DNA of 64,000 bases from Stomorhina lunata. Its lineage: Eukaryota; Arthropoda; Insecta; Diptera; Rhiniidae. Position numbers and translations under genes: made by a program. Positions 58,901 through 63,540 of this stretch are shown in pieces (the stretch's first letter is position 1; each line of letters starts with the position of its first letter). Where the stretch lies: the NCBI GenBank assembly GCA_933228675.1, contig OW121743.1:111223468-111287467 (forward strand), written 5' to 3'. A model generated the notes under the pieces. That model ran no database searches. It saw nothing but the letters and a program-made list of their open reading frames with translations, and had not been told where the DNA came from.

Positions 58901-60037
58901 CTCTACTACTTATACTATAATAGTACAAACACTAACATTATTACAAAAACTGGTGATAATTCAATTAATATGCAATACCAATACTAATTTAAATTCTTAT
59001 ACTTTCACTCATACTATTGCCTTAAGTATGTTCTTATAAACATAGTTCTTTGACATTTATGACTATTTCCAATTCCATACACGTCATCCATTTCCCTAAT
59101 GTCAACTTTTCCTCATTTATTTCCTCTTCTAGTGGCTCGCAAATTGGCCAAAGAAATTGCCTGCAAATTCATCGAAACCTCTTCCGGTTTAGATCATAAT
59201 GTTGATGAACTTTTGGTGGGTATTGTGGCACAGGTCAAATTAAATCCCCAACGTCTACGAAATCTAAGCGAGAAGGACAGGCAACGTTTGAATCTCCAAA
59301 GTACAATACAGAAGCACAGACGCCTGTATGCACCACCCCGGCGCATGGTAAGACAAATGTCCATGTGTCAGGCAGATGCTGAAGATGATGATTACGATTA
59401 TGACGAGGATGATAATGATAATGAAAATGAAATGGGGCATGATGAAAATCAATCAAATAATATAATGTTAACAGGAGATGAGGGGATTGGAACAGGCAGT
59501 GAGCGTACAGCCAGCACCAGTTTGTCATCATCAAATGCGGGCAAATCATGTAATTCATCGAATGCCTCTAAGGGACCAGTGAGAAAAACAACAAAACGTA
59601 CTTTGAATTTGGAAAGCATTTTAAAAATGGGAGAAAGTGAGCTAGAGGATGAGGAGGAGGCTCAAAGAATGGCTAATAACAGTAGCCAACATTATTCATA
59701 TAATCAGGCCAGACCTTTAAGTAAGTTTGAAATGCTGTCGAATAATCTAAAAGCTTCTAGTGGTAGAACACCCTTTGGTAGTGTTAACTCCTCACCCAAA
59801 TCACGAAAATCTTATGAAAGTTCTTCCGGTTTGGGCAGCTCAAATGCTCATGACTCACAGACTTACAAGGAAACTCAAGTGGAGGAGGGTTTGCTCAATG
59901 ATTGCAATAGTAAGACGGTGTCTAAACTAACCAGTAGAACTAAGGTATTTCTTTCCTCTGTATTGCGTTTCAAAAAAGCCATCAATGTGGCCAAACGACG
60001 TAATTCTTCTTCATGCAGTGATTTATTTGTTATTTAG
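6883..60037 (+). CDS. Rgk: RGK-family (Rad/Gem/Kir-like) small GTPase gene, 5' partial, eight exons
   Basis: Exons 6883-7912, 23989-24565, 29291-29412, 29521-29595, 33261-33487, 47669-47760, 53788-53980 and 59133-60037 splice with GT-AG ends and matching phases into one frame of 1072 codons plus TAG. Residues are numbered from the first full codon in the window. The G1 P-loop GASGVGKT is at about 650-657, G4 NKTDL at 758-762 and G5 ETSSGL at 786-791. The G3 position reads DHPACEM instead of DxxG, a hallmark of RGK proteins. The C-terminus ends CSDLFVI, with Cys seven from the end as in Rad/Gem/Rem, after a basic stretch resembling their calmodulin-binding segment. RGK proteins bind voltage-gated calcium-channel beta subunits and lower channel activity at the plasma membrane; this role is inferred from family. 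The roughly 600-residue N-terminal extension is much longer than in vertebrate RGKs. The start codon and promoter lie outside the window. Which insect RGK paralogue this is cannot be settled here. Confidence 0.93.
6984..7157 (+). repeat. opa-type CAG/CAA polyglutamine repeats inside exon 1
   Basis: Mixed CAG and CAA codons encode a run of eight Gln from 6984, then a second cluster from 7086 with runs of six and eight Gln broken by His, Met and Leu. Mixing of the two codons usually stabilises such tracts. The repeat is in frame with the RGK protein and common in dipteran regulatory proteins. Confidence 0.9.
7913..8664. other. unique start of intron 1
   Basis: This non-repetitive AT-rich sequence follows the exon 1 donor. 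Overlapping short frames on both strands at 8093-8307 show no motif. Confidence 0.5.
8665..12435. repeat. 30-bp satellite array with higher-order structure, about 125 units
   Basis: The unit is the palindrome TTTTCTATAGAAAA plus the 16-bp linker ATTTTTGATAAAAAAA. A block of about 830-845 bp is tandemly duplicated (from about 9030 and again from about 9860), and a second block of about 494 bp is duplicated (11.55 and 12.05 kb). Because the unit is divisible by three, the array yields stop-free frames on both strands that are not genes. A transition zone with TATATGGAAAATTTTC-type units lies at about 10.8-11.3 kb. Confidence 0.95.
12436..13680. other. unique AT-rich stretch within intron 1
   Basis: No repeat array, transposon end or credible exon is seen in this stretch between two arrays. 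Confidence 0.5.
13681..15700. repeat. 29-bp satellite array, about 70 units
   Basis: The unit is TTTTCTATAGAAAA plus the 15-bp linker ATTTTATATCGAAAA. A marker block including a CTGTATTAAAATTTTAT variant followed by TTTTTTATTGAAATT recurs with an offset of about 622 bp (near 14.25-14.36 and 14.87-14.98 kb). Confidence 0.95.
15701..16779. other. unique intron sequence
   Basis: This is non-repetitive and slightly less AT-rich, with short CAG/GTT-rich patches at about 16.06-16.2 kb that can pair (GTTGCTGATGTT against AACATCAGCACAAGC). No exon is supported. Confidence 0.5.
16780..21090. repeat. degenerate about 29-bp repeat field
   Basis: Decayed units are of the type AAAAATTTTACATCAAAAA plus TTTTCTATGA. 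The field is broken at 20327-20630 by a MITE-like element. Drift is much greater than in the neighbouring arrays, so it is older. Confidence 0.8.
20327..20630. mobile_element. MITE-like element, left-end copy
   Basis: It begins TTTTACTGTAGTGTATTGCA and continues with about 300 bp of sequence unlike the surrounding repeat. The same end occurs reverse-complemented at about 27.43-27.48 and 27.85-27.90 kb. Interior sequence around GAATTATTGTGTCCAAC and AACAGAAACACAC is shared with 27.29-27.40 kb. The far end of this copy is missing or decayed. The family is not identified. Confidence 0.6.
21091..21848. other. unique intron sequence left of the 21-bp array
   Basis: Mostly unique sequence, with a small hairpin-forming motif AGCGAAACGAAGTTCGCTT at about 21.7 kb. 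Short frames at 21244-21489 and 21639-21827 lack motifs and splice support. Confidence 0.5.
21849..23432. repeat. near-perfect 21-bp satellite array, about 75 units
   Basis: The unit is the 16-bp palindrome TTTTTCTATAGAAAAA plus CTTAA. Almost all units are identical. The first five carry CTTAC, one has an A-to-C change near 22105 and one a TATTG variant near 22199. T5 and A5 tracts alternate every 10-11 bp. The period is seven codons, so the minus strand is open for over 500 codons as a (KFFYRKI)n or (EKLSFSI)n frame. This is a repeat artefact, not a gene. Confidence 0.98.
23433..23650. repeat. two-copy tandem duplication of about 106 bp with GTGGCGCCAC palindrome
   Basis: AGGTGGCGCCACTGAAAA starts at 23453 and again at 23559, followed in both by ACTCAAA-type and ATTAAATCGTAAACTG sequence. 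It directly abuts the right edge of the 21-bp array and is far more GC-rich than it. Confidence 0.8.
23989..24565 (+). CDS. Rgk: RGK gene exon 2: low-complexity region with 14-3-3-like site
   Basis: The acceptor TTATAG ends at 23988; the first base completes CGA (Arg) with the CG left by exon 1. The donor GTATGT at 24566 leaves phase 0. The exon encodes residues 344-535: DRIALVKSPV, a Ser/Ala-rich segment with a six-alanine run, then an acidic Thr/Ser segment, and RMRTSSMPAESRK at the end. RTSSMP fits the R-S/T-x-S-x-P mode-1 14-3-3 pattern if phosphorylated. 14-3-3 binding is established for mammalian RGK proteins, and its use here is inferred. The open frame reading through the donor into the intron (to 24673) is not expected in the mature mRNA. 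Confidence 0.9.
24566..25099. other. unique start of intron 2
   Basis: Non-repetitive AT-rich sequence follows the exon 2 donor; nothing recognisable is seen. Confidence 0.45.
27290..27478. mobile_element. MITE-like element, right-end copy
   Basis: The interior GTGTCCAACTAATAAAGCG and AACAGAAACACAC matches 20.5-20.6 kb. It ends with GGGATCTTAGTGCAATACAC then TACAGTAAAAC, the inverted form of the left end at 20327. This indicates terminal inverted repeats. Confidence 0.6.
27784..27900. mobile_element. MITE-like element, second right-end fragment
   Basis: It carries the same terminal sequence (TTAGTGCAATACACTACAG, then TAAAAC) as 27478. A preceding CCCCACCAACATTTTTTGG segment matches, inverted, the region after the left end at 20.35-20.43 kb. 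Confidence 0.6.
28421..29290. other. unique 3' part of intron 2
   Basis: Non-repetitive sequence ends in the acceptor TATTGCAG. An ATG frame from 29189 runs into exon 3 but lies upstream of the acceptor and is not expected in the mRNA. Confidence 0.5.
29291..29412 (+). CDS. Rgk: RGK gene exon 3: conserved pre-GTPase segment
   Basis: The acceptor TATTGCAG ends at 29290 and the donor GTATTA starts at 29413. Phase 0 in and phase 2 out match the neighbours. It encodes about 40 residues, PRLADTRRQAIHCADLDLEY followed by YRLRSFSITSHGVCNLGDSL. RLRSFSIT is a basic serine motif of the type phosphorylated in RGK N-termini. Codon use is more GC-rich than the flanking introns, which supports a real exon. 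The frame hits a stop just after the donor. Confidence 0.88.
29521..29595 (+). CDS. Rgk: RGK gene exon 4: short Arg/Ser-rich exon
   Basis: This 75-bp exon follows a 108-bp intron, the only small intron of the gene. The acceptor CTGCAG ends at 29520 and the donor GTGAGT starts at 29596. The first base completes AGA (Arg) and the last two bases (AG) begin a Ser codon finished by exon 5. It encodes RSRRSRSINSVTSTGTSNSG then KDRHNR, a basic serine-rich stretch. It is too short to find as an isolated open frame; splice phase on both sides and the RGK-like composition support it. Confidence 0.85.
29643..32655 (+). repeat. 23-bp satellite array filling intron 4, about 130 units
   Basis: The unit is TTTTCTATAGAAAA plus the 9-bp linker TTTTTCAGA. 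It starts about 50 bp after the exon 4 donor. Units are highly uniform; rare variants (TCTACAG, TTTATCAG) recur at exact unit multiples. The linker reads as a 3' splice-site-like TTTTTCAG in the sense strand. Confidence 0.98.
32656..33260. other. decayed array edge and branch/acceptor region of intron 4
   Basis: Down to about 32935 the array decays into AAATTTTCTATAGGAAATTT units of variable length. Unique sequence then leads to the pyrimidine-rich acceptor at 33260. Confidence 0.6.
33261..33487 (+). CDS. Rgk: RGK gene exon 5: glycine linker and P-loop (G1)
   Basis: A strong polypyrimidine acceptor (CTTCTTTTTTCCAG) ends at 33260; the donor GTAAGT starts at 33488. The exon encodes SNASRTSADVLFENEKINSG, a glycine-rich linker, then the start of the G domain KIAMLGASGVGKTTLTYQF with the Walker A/P-loop Lys at about residue 656, ending TSDYICAYDLSL in the switch I region. 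The effector-loop Thr of Ras is not evident, which is usual for RGK proteins. The donor leaves phase 1. Confidence 0.95.
33488..34107. other. unique start of intron 5
   Basis: Unique sequence runs to about 33980, then a few GATATCAAAATTTTTTC-type units lead into the 24-bp array. Confidence 0.5.
34108..39610. repeat. 24-bp satellite array, about 225 units
   Basis: The unit is TTTTCTATAGAAAA plus the 10-bp linker TATTGAAAAA. Subtypes with CTTTAG or CATTAG cores are clustered. Marker units recur at 144-, 240- and 384-bp offsets near 36.1-36.8 kb. The right end (39.1-39.6 kb) decays through shortened units. Because 24 is divisible by three, stop-free stretches such as 35363-35836 and 38284-38661 appear; they are not genes. 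Confidence 0.98.
39611..41278. other. unique stretch within intron 5
   Basis: This 1.7-kb non-repetitive AT-rich stretch includes tandem ACATACAT motifs near 40.49 kb. No exon or RNA gene is supported. Confidence 0.5.
41279..41740. repeat. 28-bp satellite sub-array, about 15 units
   Basis: The unit is TTTTCTATAGAAAA plus the 14-bp linker TATCACAAGACAAA, with variants. It passes directly into the following 24-bp array. Confidence 0.9.
41741..42930. repeat. second 24-bp satellite array, about 46 units
   Basis: The unit is TTTTCTATAGAAAA plus the 10-bp linker TATGAAAAAA, differing from the 34-39 kb array only in the linker. It gives long stop-free frames on both strands (for example 41841-42884) that are repeat artefacts. 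Confidence 0.97.
42931..44524. other. unique stretch within intron 5
   Basis: This is 1.6 kb of non-repetitive AT-rich sequence with no gene, RNA or element recognised. Confidence 0.5.
44525..47450. repeat. 29-bp diverged satellite array, about 100 units
   Basis: Units are of the type TTTTTCTATAAAAATTTG plus ACAACGAAAA, moderately diverged, and the CTATAG palindrome has become CTATAA. Local duplications occur (for example two about 93-bp repeats near 45.3-45.5 kb). It decays toward exon 6. Confidence 0.9.
47669..47760 (+). CDS. Rgk: RGK gene exon 6: beta2-beta3 and divergent G3
   Basis: The acceptor CTTGCAG ends at 47668 and the donor GTAAGT starts at 47761. It encodes DDDYGQKTVSVLVDGIETDL then EIIDHPACEMS. 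The Ras DxxG (G3) position is DHPACEM, so the catalytic Gln and the invariant Gly are absent; this predicts little or no intrinsic GTP hydrolysis, as described for RGK proteins. It lies 14.2 kb from exon 5 and joins in phase 1. Confidence 0.93.
47761..48390. other. unique start of intron 6
   Basis: Contains an ATG frame of 118 codons (47967-48323) rich in hydrophobic residues, in T-rich sequence with a CTG-rich patch. It has no motif or splice evidence and is treated as chance. Confidence 0.4.
48980..49188 (-). pseudogene. second half of RNase H of the non-LTR element
   Basis: The minus strand reads through EYRASLNEMARHCKIELLWV then PGHNNIPGNSTADKLAKSGA, the conserved WVPGH...GN..AD.LA block of retroelement RNase H, to a stop at 48980-48982. 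It joins the piece at 50459 once the Tc1 element and one TA are removed. Confidence 0.8.
49191..50456 (-). mobile_element. Tc1/mariner element, copy 1 (DD37E type), 1266 bp
   Basis: Ends AAGAGTGCTCTAAA and its inverted partner (AAGAGTGTTCTAAA on the other strand) sit between TA dinucleotides (49189-49190 and 50457-50458). It carries a single uninterrupted transposase frame in minus orientation and is inserted in the RNase H region of the non-LTR element. Terminal inverted repeats are short (about 20 bp, imperfect). Confidence 0.93.
49322..50302 (-). CDS. Tc1/mariner transposase, copy 1, 326 aa
   Basis: The N-terminal part is a helix-turn-helix DNA-binding region (TFKKIAKNLKVDPRMVSNAI) and a basic linker GRKKGPTD. 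The catalytic triad is Asp in VMDDETYVLADF (about residue 138), Asp in FFWPDLASCHYG, and Glu in LRPVERYW. There are 37 residues between the second Asp and the Glu, so it is DD37E. Compared with copy 2 (57169-58467) it lacks ten residues (IKTFEKNQSW) in the first helix region through a clean 30-bp deletion. The frame is otherwise open from ATG to TAA. It probably acts on its own ends by cut-and-paste at TA; loss of the helix may have disabled it. Confidence 0.9.
   Translation of the reverse strand: MDCEKKVRENITFKKIAKNLKVDPRMVSNAIGRYKENLSIERKPRSGRKKGPTDIGKAKEVERLFRRAPNTSLRKAARTVKCSTNFAHRVKAYTGLKTFKVQKVPDRNAIKNLEAKKRAKKLKSDFMKKYTCCVMDDETYVLADFSQLPGQDFYVADKRGNVRQEFRTKKQTKFPKKFLVWQAICSCGKRSKVFVASGTINTEIYIKECLQKRLLPFLREHRVTTFFWPDLASCHYGKKALEWYSKNNVIFVPREANPPNCPELRPVERYWALVKKELKNTGKISKNMSDFKRRWNTCSQKVSEATVKSLMGGFPIKVDNFAKPEY
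50459..51041 (-). pseudogene. RT thumb/connection and start of RNase H of the same element
   Basis: Same frame as the RT after two stops: LGVILDSKLSW, then a region with KPILMYGALVWWPALTKA typical of the post-RT part of non-LTR elements. A frameshift near 50.49 kb is needed to reach IDSQAVIKSLS, the RNase H segment with its catalytic Asp. Part of the first half of RNase H seems missing. Confidence 0.7.
51075..51714 (-). pseudogene. reverse transcriptase fragment of the non-LTR element
   Basis: The open part gives RT motifs in order: LLSNSQHAYNKGKSVETAL, LDIEGAF (motif A Asp), RGTPQGGVLSPLLWNL (motif B), and AYADDVAI (motif C, catalytic Asp pair). The endonuclease and first RT motifs are lost by 5' truncation at 51714. 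The frame ends at TAG 51075-51077, and a second in-frame stop (TAA, 51054-51056) follows. The ATG at 51749 lies in the host repeat, so the apparent N-terminus is a junction artefact. Confidence 0.85.
52978..53787. other. unique 3' part of intron 6
   Basis: AT-rich unique sequence leads to the exon 7 acceptor. A frame from 53642 runs through the acceptor into the wrong frame of exon 7 and is not real. Confidence 0.5.
53788..53980 (+). CDS. Rgk: RGK gene exon 7: central G domain with G4 NKTDL
   Basis: The acceptor TCTTTACAG ends at 53787 and the donor GTAAGT starts at 53981. It encodes AEAFCSTYNIDLFVVVYSVV then DRSSFKQAEKILQYLKENEM and LLTRGAILVGNKTDLERHRE. The hydrophobic beta4 strand and the guanine-specificity motif NKTDL are intact. 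Phase 0 in and phase 1 out match exons 6 and 8. Confidence 0.95.
54024..54243. repeat. ACTAAT/ACTAGT hexanucleotide microsatellite
   Basis: Imperfect tandem ACTAAT units begin about 40 bp after the exon 7 donor. Similar TACTAAT-style sequence continues on the far side of the hAT-like element (58.91-58.99 kb), so the element landed in this microsatellite. Confidence 0.75.
54252..55030. repeat. left arm of the long inverted repeat (uninterrupted)
   Basis: It pairs with 56941-58905. It retains the sequence into which Tc1 inserted in the other arm: GGGTAGGTACTATGTAGAAG on the reverse strand, near 54.79-54.81 kb. Confidence 0.8.
55170..55180 (+). promoter_or_regulatory. isolated B-box-like motif GGTTCGAATCC
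   Basis: Matches the RNA polymerase III internal B box and is followed by a long T-run, but no A box or tRNA fold is seen upstream. It may be a decayed tRNA or SINE remnant. Confidence 0.35.
56012..56083 (+). pseudogene. tRNA-like sequence with anticodon AGC (Ala-type), acceptor stem missing
   Basis: A box TAGCTCAGTGG (56019-56029) and B box GGTTCGAGCCC (56061-56071) are present. The D stem pairs, and the anticodon stem is five pairs (one G-T) around loop CTAGCAG, giving anticodon AGC at 56044-56046. The T stem has two mismatches and no acceptor stem can be formed from the flanks. This fits a tRNA pseudogene or the head of a tRNA-derived SINE rather than a working tRNA. Confidence 0.5.
56390..56640. 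other. unrecognised open stretch between the inverted arms
   Basis: About 250 bp with more even base composition is open, or nearly so, in several frames. One + frame reads MPADPAVLALRIASMAAQSK and, after one stop, FLWADEAFVERRPAIDEPKI. The minus frame reads DDISWVHQLPDDVQQMLHLP and ends just before a donor-like CAG|GTAAC. I do not recognise a family. It may be a captured exon or transposon-coding remnant. Confidence 0.3.
57169..58467 (+). mobile_element. Tc1/mariner element, copy 2 (DD37E type), 1299 bp
   Basis: The ends AAGAGTGTTCTAAA and AAGAGTGCTCTAAA (inverted) lie between TA dinucleotides at 57167-57168 and 58468-58469. It is nearly identical to copy 1 but in the opposite orientation. 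It is inserted in the right arm of the hAT-like element; the left arm keeps the empty site. Confidence 0.93.
57325..58336 (+). pseudogene. Tc1/mariner transposase, copy 2, broken by a +1 frameshift
   Basis: The first part (57325 to about 57750) encodes MNCEKKVRENIIKTFEKNQS and the full helix-turn-helix, including the ten residues missing in copy 1. An A-run at about 57734-57741 has eight As where copy 1 has six after a G, shifting the frame just before the catalytic MDDETYV. The rest (from about 57755) encodes the catalytic core with Asp, Asp and Glu intact (LWPVERYW) and ends at TAA 58334-58336. It cannot make a full transposase without frameshifting. Confidence 0.9.
58914..59132. other. 3' end of intron 7
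   Basis: The remainder of the ACTAAT-type microsatellite and unique sequence lead to the acceptor CTCTTCTAG at 59132. Confidence 0.5.
59133..60037 (+). CDS. Rgk: RGK gene exon 8 (last): G5, acidic linker and RGK C-terminus
   Basis: The acceptor CTCTTCTAG ends at 59132; TG completes ATG (Met) with the A left by exon 7. The frame runs to TAG at 60035-60037. It encodes MARKLAKEIACKFIETSSGL (G5), the last helix, KLNPQRLRNLSEKDRQRLNL, then RRMVRQMSMCQ, an Asp/Glu-rich run (about residues 836-855), a Ser/Asn-rich linker with KRTLNLESILKMGESELEDE, and the tail KVFLSSVLRFKKAINVAKRR before NSSSCSDLFVI. The tail is a basic amphipathic stretch like the calmodulin/phosphoinositide-binding end of RGK proteins. 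It has no CAAX box. The ATG at 59099 lies in the intron and is not the start. Confidence 0.95.
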
Positions 60038-60297
60038 GAGAATTCTTAAAGCTAAAACTGAAAATTAATTGAAAACAACAAAATCAAAATGAAAATGTCT
60101 TCAAATTTAAAAAACAAGAAATAAAAGACAAAAGACCAAATAATTTAAAATTATAAATAATAAATTAAATTTAAAATCAAAGTAAAGGGCAAAAAGGACA
60201 TGTCCTCATTCTGAGGCTCAGTGGTGGAAATGAGAAAAAGGGGAAAAAATTTAATGTTTAAAAGGAATATTTTTTATGTAAAATTATTACGATAAAA
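60038..60297 (+). other. 3' untranslated region / flank of the RGK gene
   Basis: Unique AT-rich sequence with an AATAAA at 60159. The true transcript end is unknown and could lie beyond the satellite. Confidence 0.5.
60159..60164 (+). promoter_or_regulatory. possible polyadenylation signal AATAAA
   Basis: A canonical AATAAA lies about 120 bp after the RGK stop codon in non-repetitive 3' sequence, before the 28-bp satellite. Other AATAAA-like motifs occur further on in this AT-rich DNA, so use of this one is a guess. Confidence 0.35.
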
Positions 60298-62352
60298 TTT
60301 TTCAATAAAAAATTTTAATGTTCAAATTTTTCTACAAGAAAATTTGATGTAAACATTTTATATAGAAAATTTTGATGCCAAAATTTTATATAAAAAATTT
60401 TGGTGTCAAAATTTATTATAGAAAATTTTTATGTCAAAATTTTATACAGAAAATTTTCATGTCAAAATTTTATATAGGAAATTTTGATGTCAAAATTTTA
60501 TATAGGAAATTTTCATGTCAAAATTTTATATAGAACATTTTGATGTCAAAATTTTATATAGAAAATTTCGATGTCAAAATTTTGTATAGAAAATTTTAAT
60601 GTCAAAATTTTGTATAGAAAATTTTGATGTCAAAATTTTATATAGAAAAATTTGATGTCAAAATTTTATATAGAAAATTTTGATGTCAAAATTTTATATA
60701 GAAAATTTTGATGTCAAAATTTTATATAGAAAATTTTAATGTCAAAATTTTATATAGAAAATTTTGATGTCAAAATTTTATATAGAAAATTTTGATGTCA
60801 AAATTTTATATAGAAAATTTTGATGTCAAAATTTTATGTAGAAAATTTTGATGTCAAAATTTTATGTAGAAAATTTTGATGTCAAAATTTTGTATAGAAA
60901 ATTTTGATGTCAAAATTTTATATAGAAAATTTTGATGACAAAATTTTATATAGAAAATTTTGATGTAAAAATTTTATATAGAAAATTTTGATGTCAAAAT
61001 TTTATATAGAAAATTTTGATGTCAAAATTTTGTATAGAAAATTTTGATGTCAAAATTTTATATAGAAAATTTTGATGACAAAATTTTATATAGAAAATTT
61101 TGATGTCAAAATTTTATATAGAAAATTTTGATGTCAAAATTTTATATAGAAAATTTTGATGTCAAAATTTTATATAGAAAATTTTGATTTCAAAATTTTA
61201 TATAGAAAATTTTGATGTCAAAATTTTATATAGATCATTTTGATGTCAAAATTTTATATAGAAAATTTTGATGTCAAAATTTTATATAGAAAATTTTGAT
61301 GTCAAAATTTTATATAGAAAATTTTGATGTCAAAATTTTATATAGAAAATTTTGATGTCAAAATTTTATATAGAAAATTTTGATGTCAAAATTTTATATA
61401 GAAAATTTTGATGTCAAAATTTTATATAGAAAATTTTGATGTCAAAATTTTATATAGAAAATTTTGATGTCAAAATTTTATATAGAAAATTTTGATGTCA
61501 AAATTTTATACAGAAAATTTTGATGTCAAAATTTTATATAGAAAATTTTGATGTCAAAATTTTATATAGAAAATTTTGATGTCAAAATTTTATATAGAAA
61601 ATTTTGATTTCAAAATTTTATATAGAAAATTTTGATGTCAAAATTTTATATAGAAAATTTTGATGTCAAAATTTTATATAGAAAATTTTGATGTCAAAAT
61701 TTTATATAGAAAATTTTAATGTCAAAATTTTATATAGAAAATTTTGATGTCAAAATTTTATATAGAACATTTTGATGTCAAAAGTTTATATAGAAAATTT
61801 GATGTCAAAATTTTATATAGAAAATTTTGATGTCAAAATTTTATATAGAAAATTTTGATGTCAAAATTTTATATAGAAAATTTTGATGTCAAAATTTTAT
61901 ATAGAAAATTTTGATGTCAAAATTTTATATAGAAAATTTTGATGTCAAAATTTTATATAGAAAATTTTGATGTCAAAATTTTATATAGAAAATTTTGATG
62001 TCAAAATTTTATATAGAAAATTTTGATGTCAAAATTTCATATAGAACATTTTGATGTCAAAATTTCATATAGAAAATTTTGATGTCAAAATTTTACATAG
62101 TAAATTTTGATGTCAAAATTTTATATAGAAAATTTTGACATCAAAATTTTATATATAAAATTTTGATGTCAAAATTTTATGTCGAAATTTTATATAGAAA
62201 ATTTTGAGATTAACATTTTCTATAGAAAATGTTCATGTAAAAATTTTATAAAGCAAATTTTTAATATCAAATTTTTATATTAAAAAGTTTCATGTCAAAA
62301 TTTTTTAAAGAAAATTTTGAAGCCAAAATTTTATATAGAAAATTTTAAAATT
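60298..62352. repeat. 28-bp satellite array in the 3' flank, about 73 units
   Basis: The unit is AAAATTTTATATAGAAAA plus TTTTGATGTC, with few variants; GATGACA variants recur 140 bp (five units) apart at about 60.94 and 61.08 kb. Both ends decay. It starts about 260 bp after the stop codon. Confidence 0.97.
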
Positions 62353-63540
62353 TTAAATTTATATCCCCTTTTTTATTCAACTTCCGCCACTGCGCTATGA
62401 CAGGATATGGTCTACCACAACCACTCACTGTTCATTTCAATAAAAATTATGCATGCAAAACGGAATTAAAATATTTTTTTATTAAGATTAAAAATGAAAA
62501 GATACAATTTTCATTTAGATATTTAATTAGAAATAGAAAAAAAACTAAAAATAATTTACATTTTATAGTTAAAAATTCATGAAAATAAATATGATCATCA
62601 GCAACAAGTTTTCAAGGTTTCATAAATCGAAATATTCATTTAATTCAATTGGTTTTCACTACAAAAACTACGACTTTTGATTTTTTGACAGGATTATAAA
62701 TTTATTTGTATACAATTTCCATATAATTTTCCAAATAAAATATTCTACTGAACAGGGGGAACAATTACTCTAATTACAGGCTAGACTTTGCATAAAAGCT
62801 ATGAAAAACTATACACGATTTAAAACAATATAAATTTAACCAAAAACACATAAAATCAATAAAAAATTTATACAATAATCTTTTATTAAACAATTTAATA
62901 AAATTTTATGAATACAAAAAACAAATATTTAACCAAGGGCACCATATTTAGAAAAACTTAAATAAAACATATCGCCATAAAGTCATATAAAATCAACAAT
63001 AAAACAATTAAGCTTCGAACAAAAACAATTTTACATTGAATTAGAAAACAAAATATCAGTAATAAAACACAAACAAAAACATAACAAGAAAACAATCATT
63101 TTAATTATAACCAAATAAACTAAAATAAACTACACAATAACTAACTTCTATTACTTCTAAATAACTAAAACTGAACTAACTAAACAAAATATTTATAAAT
63201 ATTTGAACAAATTATATCAAATGAATGGAATTTTAAATTGCTCAATATATTTAAACAAATTAAACAAAAGAAATAAATAAACACAAACAACGTAAACAGG
63301 TTAACGAAAACTTAATTAATTTATAAAATTAATCAAACACACTCCAACTACAAACAACAAAAACAATGAAAAATATTTAACAATTACCAAAAAGCACAGA
63401 ACACACATTTTAATTAACACCAACTAATCAATAGAAGAAAGCACAAGGAATTTTAAACAAGAAGAAATTAGCATTAAAATTGCACAATGGGATAAGATGA
63501 AAATAAATTTTTTGAAAAACATGTTTTCAGTTTAGTTAAA
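62353..63540. other. unique AT-rich flank
   Basis: Very AT-rich, A-biased sequence with no credible open frame or element. It could be a long 3' UTR or intergenic DNA. Confidence 0.45.

Larger units (their letters stand above)
54252..58905. mobile_element. hAT-like non-autonomous element with long inverted repeats, carrying Tc1 copy 2
   Basis: The ends read TAGGGCGTCTCGA on the left and TAGAGCGTCTCGA on the right (inverted), both fitting the YARNG start of hAT elements. They are flanked by a 7/8-matching 8-bp duplication, CTACTTAC (54244-54251) and CTACTTAT (58906-58913). The inverted arms are about 780 bp (54252-55030) and about 665 bp (56941-58905 without the Tc1); the right arm lacks about 115 bp near its tip. 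Each arm has an internal duplication of about 300 bp (CATTTTTCGTTA...CGATGTTTTTGTCTA). No hAT transposase is seen. Confidence 0.75.

Noticed and set aside
59099..59132. ATG at 59099 as start of a separate gene
   Set aside because: The following frame continues the RGK G domain (G5), and the acceptor at 59132 joins exon 7 in phase; the upstream ATG is intronic.
59235..59558. Minus-strand His/Leu-rich frame over exon 8
   Set aside because: Antisense shadow of the Asp/Glu-rich coding stretch in the RGK last exon.
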